From Cyanophora paradoxa (taxonomy: Eukaryota > Glaucocystophyceae > Cyanophorales > Cyanophoraceae), in contig QPMI01000436.1 of the NCBI GenBank assembly GCA_004431415.1, positions 62,001 through 126,000 of the forward strand: a stretch of 64,000 nucleotides of DNA, given 5' to 3'. The notes below the pieces were generated by a model, which had not been told where the DNA came from, ran no database searches, and saw only the letters and a list, made by a program, of their open reading frames with translations. Every line of letters starts with the position of its first letter. Within the stretch, counting starts at the first letter, position 1. Positions 23,888-34,842 of the stretch are shown here, one piece after another. A program made the translations under genes and the position numbers.

Positions 23888-24439
23888 AGCTCAACGCGGC
23901 TTGATCATGAGGGCGTGCGCAGCTCCACCTGACGTACAGGCCCGATCGCGATCGCGGGGGGGTACGCGTGCGCGACGCCGGGCGCGCGGCCGTGCTCTGC
24001 GCCCTCCCCTCGGCCCGCGTCGCGATCGTGGTGCACGAGGTCTAGCTATAGAACAGGCGTACGCAGCGCTAGCCCGCAGCCGCCGCCTTATAATTAATAA
24101 GCTTGAAAAGCCGCATCGGATGTTCATGAATCGCACGGCGGGGCAGCCTAGGCCTAGGCCTGGTCAGAGGGAGAAAAGGTTGGGGGGGAGGAGGGGGAGG
24201 GGGGGGGGGATGGAAGCCCGGGCCGCGGGGCCGGGCGGGGCCCGGGGGGCCCCGCCCGGCGTTTGAATAGAGCGCGTGATCCTTAATTCAGTGTAACGGC
24301 GAGCGGGGCGGGGCTCTAGATCTGTCGGAGCTCTATAGCTACTGTGGCGAACAGGCGTTCGGTGGTGGAACAGGCCTAGCTATGGGGAAGTTGAGAATGA
24401 GGCAACGGGTCACATCTGCGCATGCGGCGCGTGAGAAGC
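23888..24439. other. Intergenic region
   Basis: GC-rich with a G-rich patch (24178-24260) and small palindromes such as CTAGGCCTAGG. No gene or RNA recognised. Confidence 0.55.
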
Positions 24440-24786
24440 TTATAAGGCGCGTGAAGGGCCGAGGTTCGGCGGACGCACGAAAGCGAGCTCCGCGTCGTCG
24501 GCGGCGAGGGAGTCGGCCGCGGCGGACATGTACAGGTCGAGAGCGTCGGCCGCGGCCTCGAGCTCCGCCTCCAGCTCGGCGGCCTCTACCTGCTCGCACA
24601 CATCGTCGAAGTAATCCGCCTCGTCGTTGACGTTGTTCGCGGCCTGGCGCTGCGCGTCAGGCGCCGTACCGGCCGCGCGGGCAAGCTTGCAAGTTCGGTC
24701 ACCGGTACCTCGTCAAGCTGAGTGTCTTTGATGTCGACCGGGAAGAGGGTGAGGCGAGACGAGTAGGCCAGGTTTCTGACCGTCAT
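24440..24786 (-). CDS. Small acidic Ala/Glu-rich protein or C-terminal exons of a longer gene
   Basis: Exon 1 (24786-24709) reads MTVRNLAYSSRLTLFPVDIK; an intron beginning GTACCGG and ending CGCGCAG joins in phase 0 to exon 2 (24649-24440), which reads NVNDEADYFDDVCEQVEAAE, then LEAAADALDLYMSAAADSLA and ends before TAA. As read the product is 95 residues, acidic and helical in exon 2. The exon 2 composition and its position after an intron resemble the acidic tails at 34.84-34.99 kb and 43.75-43.89 kb, so this may be the 3' end of a related gene whose 5' exons I could not find. Function unknown. Confidence 0.5.
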
Positions 24787-24958
24787 TCTGCGCCGGCCCG
24801 GCGGCCTGGCTTAGGTTTCGGTTCGACTCTGCCTGAGTCTGCCAAAGCCTAGGGGTACGACGACGAATCGAAGGGGGGTCCAGCAGCGCGGTAGCACGCC
24901 CCCCCAACCCGCGCGAGGCGTATTTCTGGGCGGGGGCACTGTAGACAAAGCTGAACCG

Positions 24959-27900
24959 GTGGCTCGGCAAGCGCCGGAGCGGTCATCGGCGCCGCTGACT
25001 GGAGGCGCGATGCGTAGCTGCCCCGGCGCCGGGCAGGGCTGGATCTGCATTTCGCTGCGAGAACGGGCATCTACGGCCACATTCGATGCGCTGAGCGTGA
25101 GCGAAAGCGGCCACTGCGCCTTGGCCATGGCTGCATCGGGGCCCTGCGCGAGCTCCGCATGGCGCGCCCTGGAAGCCGAGCTGTCAGGTTCGCGAGGGCT
25201 TTTCCTCTAGCTAAGCAGAAGGGCGATTTCGAAACGATGTTAGCGGCCCTGACGCCCGCGCGGCAGGCCGGCAGGACGCGGTCCTCTCAGCGACGCTCGT
25301 CAGCGAGGGCGGGGCGGCGCTCGATCTCCTCGTACCGGGGGGCGCCCGGCTGGCTTCTGCCGCGCCGGCGAGCGAGCGCCCGGCGCGAACGGCGCCCGAG
25401 CTGCAGGCGGCGCTCCAGGTGGCCGGCATCCTCTGCGGGGCGCGCCGCGAGCCGCGGGCCGCGGGCCTCCTCCTCTCCGCTTCGGCGGGCGGCCGCCGGT
25501 TCCACTGGCTCGAGGTCGACGCGCGCGGCGAAGAGCGCCGCGGGGCCCTCGCCCGCGTGGGGCGCGCCCTCGCGTGCACGCCGGCCGCGGCGGTGGATCC
25601 GGAGGCCGGCGGGCCGCTGGCCGATGCGATCCTGTCCCGTCTTCCGCGCGGGCTCCCGGTCTACGTGGACGCTTCGGGGGTCGAGGGCGGGCGCGCGGGC
25701 CCCCTGCGGGCCCTCCTGAAGGGCCTGGGGCCCGCCTCGGAAGCCGAGGTCCGCTGGGGTCCGACCGACGAGGGCGAGGACGAAGACGAGGAGGGGTACG
25801 CGCTGGGCCCGCCGGCGGGCCCCGCCGTCTTGGCGGCCACCCCGGGCCCGTGCCCGGGGGGGGCCCCCCCTGCTCCTTCCCCCTCGGACGGCGCCGGCTC
25901 GAGCCCAGCATCGCAGCCCGTTTCGATCTCGGTACCCTCCTCGGCGGCCGCATCCCCGGCCACGCCGCCGATTCGGGCGCCGCTGGGGTGCCGGGCCCCG
26001 GAGACGGTCAAATCGTACCCCGCCGCCCCCAAGGGCAAGGGGGGGGCGGAGGAGGCGGCGCTCGTGCCCCGGCTCGTCGCCACGATGCGGGAGGAGGCGG
26101 ATCGGCTCCGGAGGGACCGCGATTCGGAGGCGGGGCGGAGGCGGGCGGCTGAGGAGCGGGCGGCGGCGGCGGCGGAGGCGCTCGAGGAGGAGCGGGCGCG
26201 GCGCGAGGCGGCGGAGCGGGCGGCGCGCGAGGCCGAGGCGGCGCGCGCGGCCGAGGCCGCGAAGCTCCGGGTGCGCCGTACCCCCCCCCCCCCAAGTTCC
26301 GGATCGGGAGAAGGCTGAGGGGGTGAGGGGGTACAGGAGGCGGTGGCGGGGCTGGAGAAGGAGCTGCAGGCGGCCGTGCCCGAGATGGCGCGGGCGGCGG
26401 CGGAGCGGGACGGGGCGCGGGCGCGGGCGGACCGGGCGGACGCCGAGGCGCGGCGCCTGGCCGAGGAGAACGCGGCGCTGGCGGCGGCGCTCGCGAGGCG
26501 GGAGGGCAGGCGGGCGAGCTGGCGGAGCGGGCGGGGCGGCCGAGCGGGCGCGGGCGGAGGCGGAGGCGAGGGCGGAGCGGGCGGCGCGGCGGGCCGGCGA
26601 GGCGGAGGCGGCCCGGGGCGAGCTCGCGGCCCGGCTCGAGGCTCTCCAGCCCCTGAGTGCGTACCACCCTCCGCTCTGCCCCTAAAATAGAAGGCAGTCC
26701 GATTTACGCGAGGCAGACGCGGCGTCGGCGCGGCGGGCGGAGGCGGCGGAGGCGAGGGCGCAGTCGGCCGAGGCGCGCGCGGGGCGCTGGAGGCGGCGCT
26801 GGCGGAGGCGCGGGCGGAGGCGGCGCGGGCGCGGGCGAGGCCGGGGAGCTGCGGGGCGTCTGCGGGAGGCTGCAGGAGGCGGCGGCGGCGGCGCAGGCCG
26901 GGCGCGAGGCGGCGCGGCGGCGGCTCGGGAGGCGGCGGCGGCGCATGGGGACCGGGCGCGCGCGCGGCGCGTCTTCGGCGGGTGGCGCGCCGTGGCGCGC
27001 AGGCGCGGGGCGCTGCGGAGGGCGTGCGCGGGGCGGCTCGCGGAGCGGCGGGCCGCGTTCGCGGCGGCGGCCTTCGCGGCGTGGGCGGGGGCCTGCGCGC
27101 TGCGGCGGGCCGAGCGGGCGCGGGCGGCGCTGGAGGCGGCAGTGTCCGCCGGGGAGCAGCGGAGGGCGGAGCGGCGCCGCGCCGCCGCCGAGGCGCGGGC
27201 GGGGCGGATGGCGGCGCGGGGCTTCCTGCGCGGCGCGGCGCAGTCCTTTGCGGCGTGGCGGAGCTTCGCGGCGGGTCGACGGGCGGCGCGGGAGGCGGCG
27301 GCGAAGCTCGCGCGGCGGTGGGACGAGTTCGCGCGCGCTCGGCCCTGCGCGAGTGGCGCTGGGAGGCGGCGGAGGCTCGCGCGGCACGGGCGGCCGCCGG
27401 GCGGGCGGCGGCCGAGGCGGAGGCCGAAGGCCTGCGGGGCGCCCTGGGGCGGCTTCGGGAGGAGGAAGCGGCGGCGGCGGCGCGGGCCGAAGGGGCGACC
27501 CGCGGGGCCGCCGCGGCGCGGGCGCTCGCCCTGCTCAGCTCCCTCTGGCCCCTCCTGGCAAGACCTCATTTTTGCAATCGGCGAAGGTCTCTGACTAACT
27601 AACGCGTCTCGCAGGGACCGGTCGAGGCCACTCCGGCGAACTGCCTCCGGGAGTGGAGGCGCGCGGCGGCGGCGCAGCGGCGGCTCCGTCGGGTCGCGGC
27701 CGCGCGGCTCGCGGCTCGGGGCGGAGCGCTCCTCCGCGCGGCCTTCGGCGCGCTGGCGGCGGCGGCGCGGGAGGCGCGGCGGGCGCGGGCGGAGGAGGAG
27801 CGGCGCGGGGGAGAGGACGCGGCGGCGGGGCTCGTCCACGGGCTCTGGGCGGCGCGCGCGGAGCGGGCGCGGGAGGCGGCGCTGGCCCGGCTGGCCCTGC

Positions 27901-30900
27901 GGGGCCTCGCCGGCGTTAGGCGGGCCGCCTTTGCCGCGTGGCGCGGCGAGGCGCGGCGGCGTCGGGTCCTCAGGCAGCGCGCGGCGGCGCTGGCGGCGGC
28001 GAAGCGGCGGCGGGCGCTCTGTTGGGCGCTGGCGGCGTGGCGGGGCGGGTGCGAGGTCCTGAGGGCGCTGAGGCGGGCGGACCTGGAGCGGAGGGCGGCC
28101 GAGATCGACGCGGAGGCGGCGGAGGGGCGGCTGGCGGAGGCGGAGGACGGGCGAGCGCGGCGGGGCGGGCGGGGCGGGTGCGCGCCGGCCTCGCGGCGCT
28201 GGAGGCGGTCCTGGCCCGGCGCGACGCGGCCCGGCTCGGCGCGGCGCTGCGGGCGTGGGCCGGCGCGGCGCGGCGCGCGCGCGGGGCGCGCCGGCGGGCG
28301 GCGGCGCTGCAGGGGCGGTGGCGGGAGCGGCGGGCGCGCGAGGCGGTGCGCGAGTGGCGCGGGGAGGCGGCGCGGAGCCGCGCGGCGCGGGCCGAGGCGG
28401 CGCTCGAGGCGGAGCGGGCGGCGCGGGCGGCGGCGGAGGCGGCGGCGGCCGAGGCGCGCGAGGGCGGCGCCGCGCTTCGCGCCTGCCTGTCGGCGTCCGA
28501 GCGGGCGGCGGCGGCGGCGGCCGCGGAGGGGCGCGGGGCGGCGCGAGGGCGCGGGCGGCGGCGGCGCGGGCGATGGGCGCGCGCCTCGCGCGGCGATCCG
28601 CGGCTCGCGCCTTCGACGGGTGGCGCCGGGAGGCCCGCCGCCAGCGCGCCCTCGCGCGGTGCGAGGCCCATCTCATCTCATCCGAGGCTCCTCTTTCTTA
28701 CTAGCACGCTTGCTTATCTATCGTACTTTCTAACTTCTTACTAGTACACTTGCAGCTAACTTTATAACTATATTCTTACTAGCACGCTTGCTTATCGTAG
28801 GGCCTCCGAGGTCGTCGCGAGGCGGCGGGCGGCTTCGCTCGCCGGCGCCGCGCTCCGCGCGTGGCGCGGGCCGCGCTCGAGCTGCGCGCGGGGCGCGTGG
28901 CGGAGGCGGCGGCGGCGGCGGCGGAGCGCGCGGAGCGGGCGGAGCGGGAGGAGGCGGCCATCGCGGGGAGCGTCGCCCGGCAGGTGCCCTCCAGCGCTCT
29001 GCTTTAAGCTTAGCCTTTAGTTGACCAGTGCTTTGAGCTTAAGTTAAGCAGCTTTAGCAAACCTTTGACCCCCTCTCACCCCGCTCTTAGCTAAGACTTT
29101 GATTAAAAGCGGCGGGCGGCGCCCCCCCGCCCAGCGCTCTGCTCGCCGCCTTACATAAACCTTTCGAACCATAAACCATAGGCTCTAGATCTCCACCCTC
29201 TCTCTTATAGCTAGAAGCTTTAACGTCGACTCTAAACTTTGAGCTAACCTCCTTCACGCTTCTTAAAAGCTTCGCCTTTGATTTCAACCTTTCCTCACCC
29301 TCCTCGCCCCTGCAGGTGGAGAGCGTGGCGGAGGGCGTGCGCGGCCTCCTCGACTCAGACACGCGCTTCCGCGACGCCGCGGCCGCCCGCCTCGCCGCGC
29401 GCTCGGCCCTCCGGCAGGTGCATACATACATAGACTTCAAGGTGCTTTAGCCTTAGCCTTTGATTGACCGGTGCTTGAAGGTCAAGGCGGCCATGGCGGC
29501 GTGGCGGGGGTGGGCGGCCGGGCGCCGCCGGGCGCGGGCCCTGGCCGCCCTCGCCGCGCGGACCCTCGCCGCGCGGCGGGCGCGGGGCGCCTTCGCCGAG
29601 TGGTGCGCCTCGGCCCGGCGCCAGCGGCTCCTCCGGGTACGCTGTTACTTTTTCTTCTATTTTTCGAAATTTCAAACTTTTTTCCAGGTGGAGGAGGCGG
29701 TGGGGCGGCTGGAGGGGGTACTGTCCGAGCGCGCCGCCGCCGTGCGTCCAATCGCTTCTTTTGTGATTTTGATCTCTTTTGAGTTCGTTGGCAGAGGGAG
29801 GCGGCGGTGCGGGCGAGGGCGGCGGCGGCGCTCTGCGGGCGGGCGGCGCGGGGCGCCTGCGGGCGGCCCTCGGGGCGTGGCGCGAGGAGGCGGGGCGGGC
29901 GGCGGGGGCGCGGCGGCGGCTGCGGGCAGCCGGCGAGCGGCGGGCGCGGCGGCTCGCGGCCGCCGCTCTTCAGCGGTGGCGCGAGCGCTGCCGCGAGGCC
30001 CGAGAGGCCAGACTGGGTACCCCCCCTGCGCTCTTCCCCTCCCCCTTCCCTCCCTTCTCCTCGCCTCCCATCTAACTGCTTCTTCCCAGCGGCCGCGGCG
30101 GGGCGGCTCGCGGCCGAGCAGGTCCGTTGCCTTTTGCTGCCTGGATCCGGGTCTAGAGCTGCCTTTCTCGCCTTCTCCTTCATCTTCTCACCTAGCGGGG
30201 CCCGGCCGAGCAGGAGCTGGGGGCCGAGTCGCTGCGGCAGGCGGAGGAGGGCCGGCTCGCCGCCGAGCGGCGGGCGGCGCTGCTCGAGGAGCTCCTCGCG
30301 GAGGAGCGCGCGCAGCTCGCCGCCGCCCGCGGGCGCCTCCTCGACTCCGAGGCGAGCGCGCCCGTACCCCCGAAACTAAACCTCCCCCCCCCCCCACCCT
30401 TTCCCCCCCCCCCCAACCCCTCAAAACTCTTCTGGACCTTAAAAGCAAGGCTGCGCCTTCTTATATAACTACGTAACTATCGTCTATTTAAAACGTTAAC
30501 GCGCTTCCAATTACCGGCCGTATCCTTCTGATCAAAGCGGCCGTACCTCTTCTGGAGCCTAAAGAGCGATCTTTCGCCTTTTTATCGTTTTATGAGCTTC
30601 TAATCTCCTAATTGATACAAGCGGGCGCCTGCTCGCCTGCGTGGCGAGCGCGCCCGTACCCCCCACCCCGCTTCTCTAAATCTCCTTCTGATCGCGTGAG
30701 AGCAGAAGGAGGCGGCGGGGGCGCTGAGGCGGGAGGCGGAGCGCATGGAGCGCCTGGAGGGCGCGTTGCTGCGCCCCGAGGCCGGCGCCGGCGCTGTAGC
30801 CCGCCCTCGTTCAGTGGGACCGGGCCTCGATCGCGACCCTCGATCTGGCCATGGCGCCGGCGCCCGGTCCCGCCCTAGGCCTCTTGGACCGGGCCCGGAA

Positions 30901-31038
30901 TCCGACCCCCTGGGATTCGAGCTCGGGCTCGATGCGCCCGCCAGCACTAGCACCCTGAGGCTCGACCCGTTCGAGCTCCCGTTCGACTCCGACCGCGACC
31001 CCCTGCTCGCTCTGCTTGGTATACGTAGGCAGAAGTGA
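24959..31038 (+). CDS. Large Ala/Arg/Glu-rich coiled-coil protein with Sfi1-like Trp repeats
   Basis: Exon 1 (24959-25187, or internal Met at 25010) encodes WICISLRERASTATFDALSV; it splices in phase to 25219 and reads through a globular N-terminal part (FHWLEVDARGEERRGALARV). A long heptad coiled coil follows (REEADRLRRDRDSEAGRRRA, 26080-26270). From about 26970 the chain has repeated units with a Trp about every 30-40 residues, e.g. AFAAWAGACALRRAERARA, SFAAWRSFAAGRRAAREAA, AMAAWRGWAAGRRRARALAA and ALREWR, the pattern of centrin-binding Sfi1 repeats of centrosome and basal-body proteins. The last exon ends DRDPLLALLGIRRQK, TAG... region stop at 31038. Introns include the GTACCCCC type (26279, 30009, 30363). 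The frame shifts in several places (for example near 26500) that may be introns or sequence errors, so the exon map is uncertain. GC is extreme, around 80 percent. Confidence 0.6.
28680..28800 (+). other. A/T-rich intron with internal repeat, Sfi1-like gene
   Basis: An abrupt A/T-rich island inside very GC-rich coding DNA. The phrase TACTAGCACGCTTGCTTATC occurs twice (28701 and 28776), with a third diverged copy between them. It ends in CGTAG before coding resumes. Confidence 0.6.
28983..29312 (+). other. Intron of degenerate TTAAGCTT-type words, Sfi1-like gene
   Basis: After the donor in CGGCAGGTGCCC the sequence is built of variations on CTTTAAGCTTAGC for 300 bp and ends at CCCCTGCAG. The same word style fills the introns at 59.1-59.5 kb and 60.1-60.8 kb in another gene, suggesting a common process of intron growth. 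Confidence 0.5.
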
Positions 31039-31737
31039 AAGTCACCGAGTGCTCAACTTATAATTACGCGAGCAATCTCGATGCCACATGTACACAATGA
31101 CGATGACGCGAGCAATATTAATCTCGATGCCACACAATGTCACAATGTCCCGCCCTCTAGATAGATCTGAGCGTGGGCCCTGACCACAGGGCCTTGATTC
31201 GACCCCGCGGGCCGGCCCTCAGGGCCTTGGGATTCGAGTTCGAGCAGAGGCTGGTTGCACTCATCAGCACCCGCCCCCTGATCATGAGCTTCGACTCCGT
31301 CAGGCTCCTGCTAGGCCTGCCACCCGATCCGGATCCCGAGTTCCCGCTGGGCCTGCCCTCGGATCGCGACCCCCTTCGCACATAGAGAATGGAGCTAGTC
31401 CAGAATGCACAGGGATATTGCTATTGCAATCGTCAACATTACAATTGCAAGCTAGGACCATAATGCCGCGATAATGAAATTCAATCGATATCGCCAGTGG
31501 TGAGATTCGCGATCATGCCGGGGCATCTACGGCTCAGCAGCCGGCGAAATATGGAAGTAAGTGTGGCGCGATCATCATCATTTCCATCGAGCTCCGAGGC
31601 TCGGGATCAATTCGAAAATGAAACTTGACGTTGCCTCCAAGCTTGGGACGAAGCCAGCCAAGGTCCTGCTCATATGCATATGCATTATTTTTCTTTCTAA
31701 AACCTTTTTAATTGTAAAGCTTGCGAAATGAGTAATA
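31039..31737. other. Intergenic region with partial duplication of the preceding exon
   Basis: 31170-31385 loosely resembles the last exon of the Sfi1-like gene (LGFELGLD ... DSDRDPLLALLG versus LGFEFEQRL ... SDRDPLRT), a possible decayed duplication. A 42-bp tandem duplication with ACGCGAGCAAT...CTCGATGCCACA lies at 31066-31130. The rest shows nothing gene-like. Confidence 0.4.
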
Positions 31738-32976
31738 TTAATATTCTAAGCTAAAGGCCGAACGAACCAGGAAGGGGGTGATCATGACCTCATCAATGGA
31801 GGAGACATCGGCGGCGATTCGGCGCGAATAGCGAGTTTGAATTGAACGTCCTCTGGGCGTGCGACTCGGGCACCTTGCCGCAGATCTAGAACTTGGAATT
31901 CGAAGCTTTTCAGAACAGACCCCGGCGCCTTGGACGGCATTCTTATCGAAATGAGGCATTGGTACATGTAAGCCGCTGAGATTAAATCGGCGATCGCCTC
32001 CTGTTCGTCCGCTGCAATTTCGTGACTCAGTGACGACCATGAATATCTATAGCTAAGTATAAATTATAATTGCTTTGAGCTAGAATTCGAAACAATTCAA
32101 CCGTGCGAACCATGCTCGGTGTAGTACACTGACACAGCCACGGAGAAACGCTTCAGCATGTGATGCGACTGGTTGCGCATAGCGCGCAGAGCTTCAGCCA
32201 ACGCTTTCAAAGTTGCCGAACAATTTTCATTTCCATGGAAAAGCTCTTTTCAGAGACAAATTCAATGTATACGTACATGCATATGTTGGGGTGAATCCTC
32301 CGATTCATCGAGGTGTCCACCAGCGCCCGAACTCCAGCGGGAGTTACATTGTTCACGGTAGCGCTTAAATACGAATTCGAATTTGGAATCTGAGCAGATC
32401 CGAGAGTCTAATGGAATTTTTATAAAATCGATATGAGGGTGCACCGTCGCGCGGCACACTCCCACAACATTTTCAAGGGACTCCAATTGCATGAGAGCCG
32501 GAATTGTTTCGTCCGTAAGCTGAATTGGGCTGTCCACGGATTAATTTGTGATTGATCAGGAGGGAAGGGCCGGGCAGCCCAATATTTAAAGCTCAAGGCA
32601 CCAGCCTTCGGAAGCAAGAACACGGAGAGAGTCCCTGACAGCCCCAGCCGCAAGCGCTTGCAGGCCCTCGCTGATGTCCGTGTCGCCTTCGGCCCGGATC
32701 TCTTCGAGATGAAGAGAAGACAAAGCGCCGAGCACGTCGCGAACGTCGAAATCCGATGCGAAAACGATGCGCGCGCTTGAGGGCTGTGCAACACTCGGCG
32801 ACGACCCGCGCCATGGCGGCGTCCAATTGGAGGTCCGGGAGCGCCAGCGACTGAAGATCAAGGAAAGGCTTCATCATTTCAAAAGCGGCTCGCAGCTTTG
32901 AAGCGTCCATTTTGTTGGATAGAAGACCGCCTGTCACTGAAATGCCCCAAAGGACGCAGGGCCGAGAAAGTTGCAA
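31738..32976 (-). pseudogene. Degraded leucine-rich protein locus
   Basis: Reading from 32910 downwards, MDASKLRAAFEMMKPFLDLQ and LALPDLQLDAAMARVVAE continue, after a one-base frame change in a CGCGCGC run near 32770, into RIVFASDFDVRDVLGALSSL, and stop at 32586. A separate open piece (32540-32262) reads LTDETIPALMQLESLENVVG and PHIDFIKIPLDSRICSDS. A further piece at 31.74-32.04 kb reads SVLKSFEFQVLDLRQGARVA. The leucine spacing suggests LRR-like repeats as in the F-box proteins of this window, but no F-box is visible. The frame break suggests decay or a sequencing error. Confidence 0.4.
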
Positions 32977-33061
32977 GGGGGGAAGGGGGCCCCCTTGCTT
33001 CCCGTTCCCTCGCTTCAGCCAAAAGTTTTCTATGAGGCCGTTTTCGAGGGCCAGCTTGCAA

Positions 33062-34842
33062 CGAAATTGTCGGTTATTCGCGATCCGATTGGCTCGGTGA
33101 ACGGGTCAGCTCTCGACTTTCGAGCGTCGAATATATATATTCGAGGGGAAAAAGTGGTTTTCGATCGCGAGGGGAAAACTAACTTCTCTCTAACTCCGGT
33201 CTTCGAATTCCTTGCGCGGTTCTGCATGGAACCAGTTCTCCCTAGCTGTCTCCTCTAGATTTCGGCTTCCTCGCAGTGCGTCGCGTACGCCTTGCTCTTC
33301 GTTGCGCGGTTCTGCATGGAACCACTTCTCTCTACCTGTCAACGTCTCCTCTAGATTTCCGCTTCGTCGCACTGCGCAGCCTACGCCGCAGGGTACCCGT
33401 GCCGCGTGGACTAATATTCATTGCATCCAGCTTAAGCTTGCACCGCAGCGAGCACGCGCCGCTGCCTGCAGCTGAGCACGCTGCCGGCACTCGTGCTTGA
33501 GCTTGCACGGGAAAACCGGTTCCGCCGCTGCGCATGCCGCCGCCGCCAGTGCCTATAGCTAGCTGCGGCTGGGCCGCTGATCATGATCGTAGCCGAGGAC
33601 AGGCTTTCGAGACCGTGCTCTCTCGCTGCGCTCGGGACGCCGCCGAATTCGAGCCTATATTGCAGAACCGCGTGCGGAGGTGCCCGCAGCCGAGCACGCC
33701 GGACGGGCCGGGCGCTCTTGTTGCGTTTGGCACCTGGCAAGCAGACCAGTTCGCGCACTGCGCACGGCGCGCCGGTCGACGCCGCTTGCAATTGTCTGCT
33801 CATTCAGGTTGAGGCTGCTGTCAGCGTCGGCGCTCCGACGTTAACGTTCGGCGTCCCGCGTTGCACCCGCCGCGTGCGCTTGACACCCGGCCAGCTGCCT
33901 AGGAGTCCTTGACAGTGCGCTGAATCTGGCCTTTCATTCACACTTTTCTTTATTCGGTTAGATCGCAGCGTCTGCATATCAGCCCTTTTCTATTCTTTTC
34001 AATCATATATAATATCTTTACTACTTCAACCTGCCGCGCGCGCTGGGCCGGGGTCGAACTACATCTGCCCCGTGCATGTTCGTGCCACTACTACTCTTTC
34101 ATTAGATCCCGATTCCCCCCTTGCACCCCCGGCGCGCCAAACGCGGCCGGGCCCCTAGTAGAGCAGCAAGAGACCCGCAAAAGAACGCGAAATACTGCGA
34201 ATTCGGCGGATTGTAGGAGCTCAGCGGCTATAGGTAGTAACGGAAAGATCGAGGGACAAACGCTTCAACGAGTCACAGCTGCTGATGCTGCACAGCAGGT
34301 TGGTCTCTGCACCGAAAAGCCTTGAAGATCGGGCATCTCCTCATCCACACACACTTGCGCTTGCGCATTTTCATGCAGCTTCAGTTTTCCGGCATCATGA
34401 TCAATAAGCTCCGCGACGCCTTCGAAGTCCGATGGATTCGCTGATTTCACGCCGATCTGCGTCCATTCGACGCTCACTAGTAAAAAGGGGGTAGCAACTG
34501 ACCTATAACCGGGCCAAAACCGGGCAAAAGTCGGGCATATATATGATCGGACCTATTGTGCGGGCTAAAGCGCTTTTGATCGGACCTAAAACGAGTTTGA
34601 TCGGACCTATAGCTAGCTATAGCCCGGGGCCCTATACGATCGGACCTATAGCCTGCTATTGCCCGGCGTTGCCCGCGGCCTGGGCCCGGGCAATAAGCTG
34701 AGAGCTAGCCAGAGGCTCCAGAGCCCGATCGCGAGTCATAACCATGATCAGAGATTGAATTCAGTTCAAAGGTGTACCAGCACATCTGCCACATCATGGC
34801 ATGTACATATGATATGCACCGATCGCATGAAATCCCCTAGGC
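33062..34842. other. Gene-poor stretch with short repeats
   Basis: No convincing gene. An 89-bp tandem duplication starts at GCGCGGTTCTGCATGGAACC (33214 and 33303). From 34500 to 34680 the words GATCGGACCTAT and GGGCAATAGC/GCCCGG recur irregularly about five times. The remainder is unremarkable mixed-composition DNA with short open frames that lack coding character. Confidence 0.5.
33214..33391. repeat. Two-copy tandem repeat, period 89 bp
   Basis: Two copies share the start GCGCGGTTCTGCATGGAACC and the later CTCCTCTAGATTTC and GCTTCxTCGCA words, with small indels. Confidence 0.75.

Noticed and set aside
26682-28676. 664-codon open frame on the minus strand
   Set aside because: It is antisense to the Ala/Arg/Glu-rich Sfi1-like gene; in 80 percent GC DNA stop codons are rare in all frames, and the product is only Arg/Pro/Ala.
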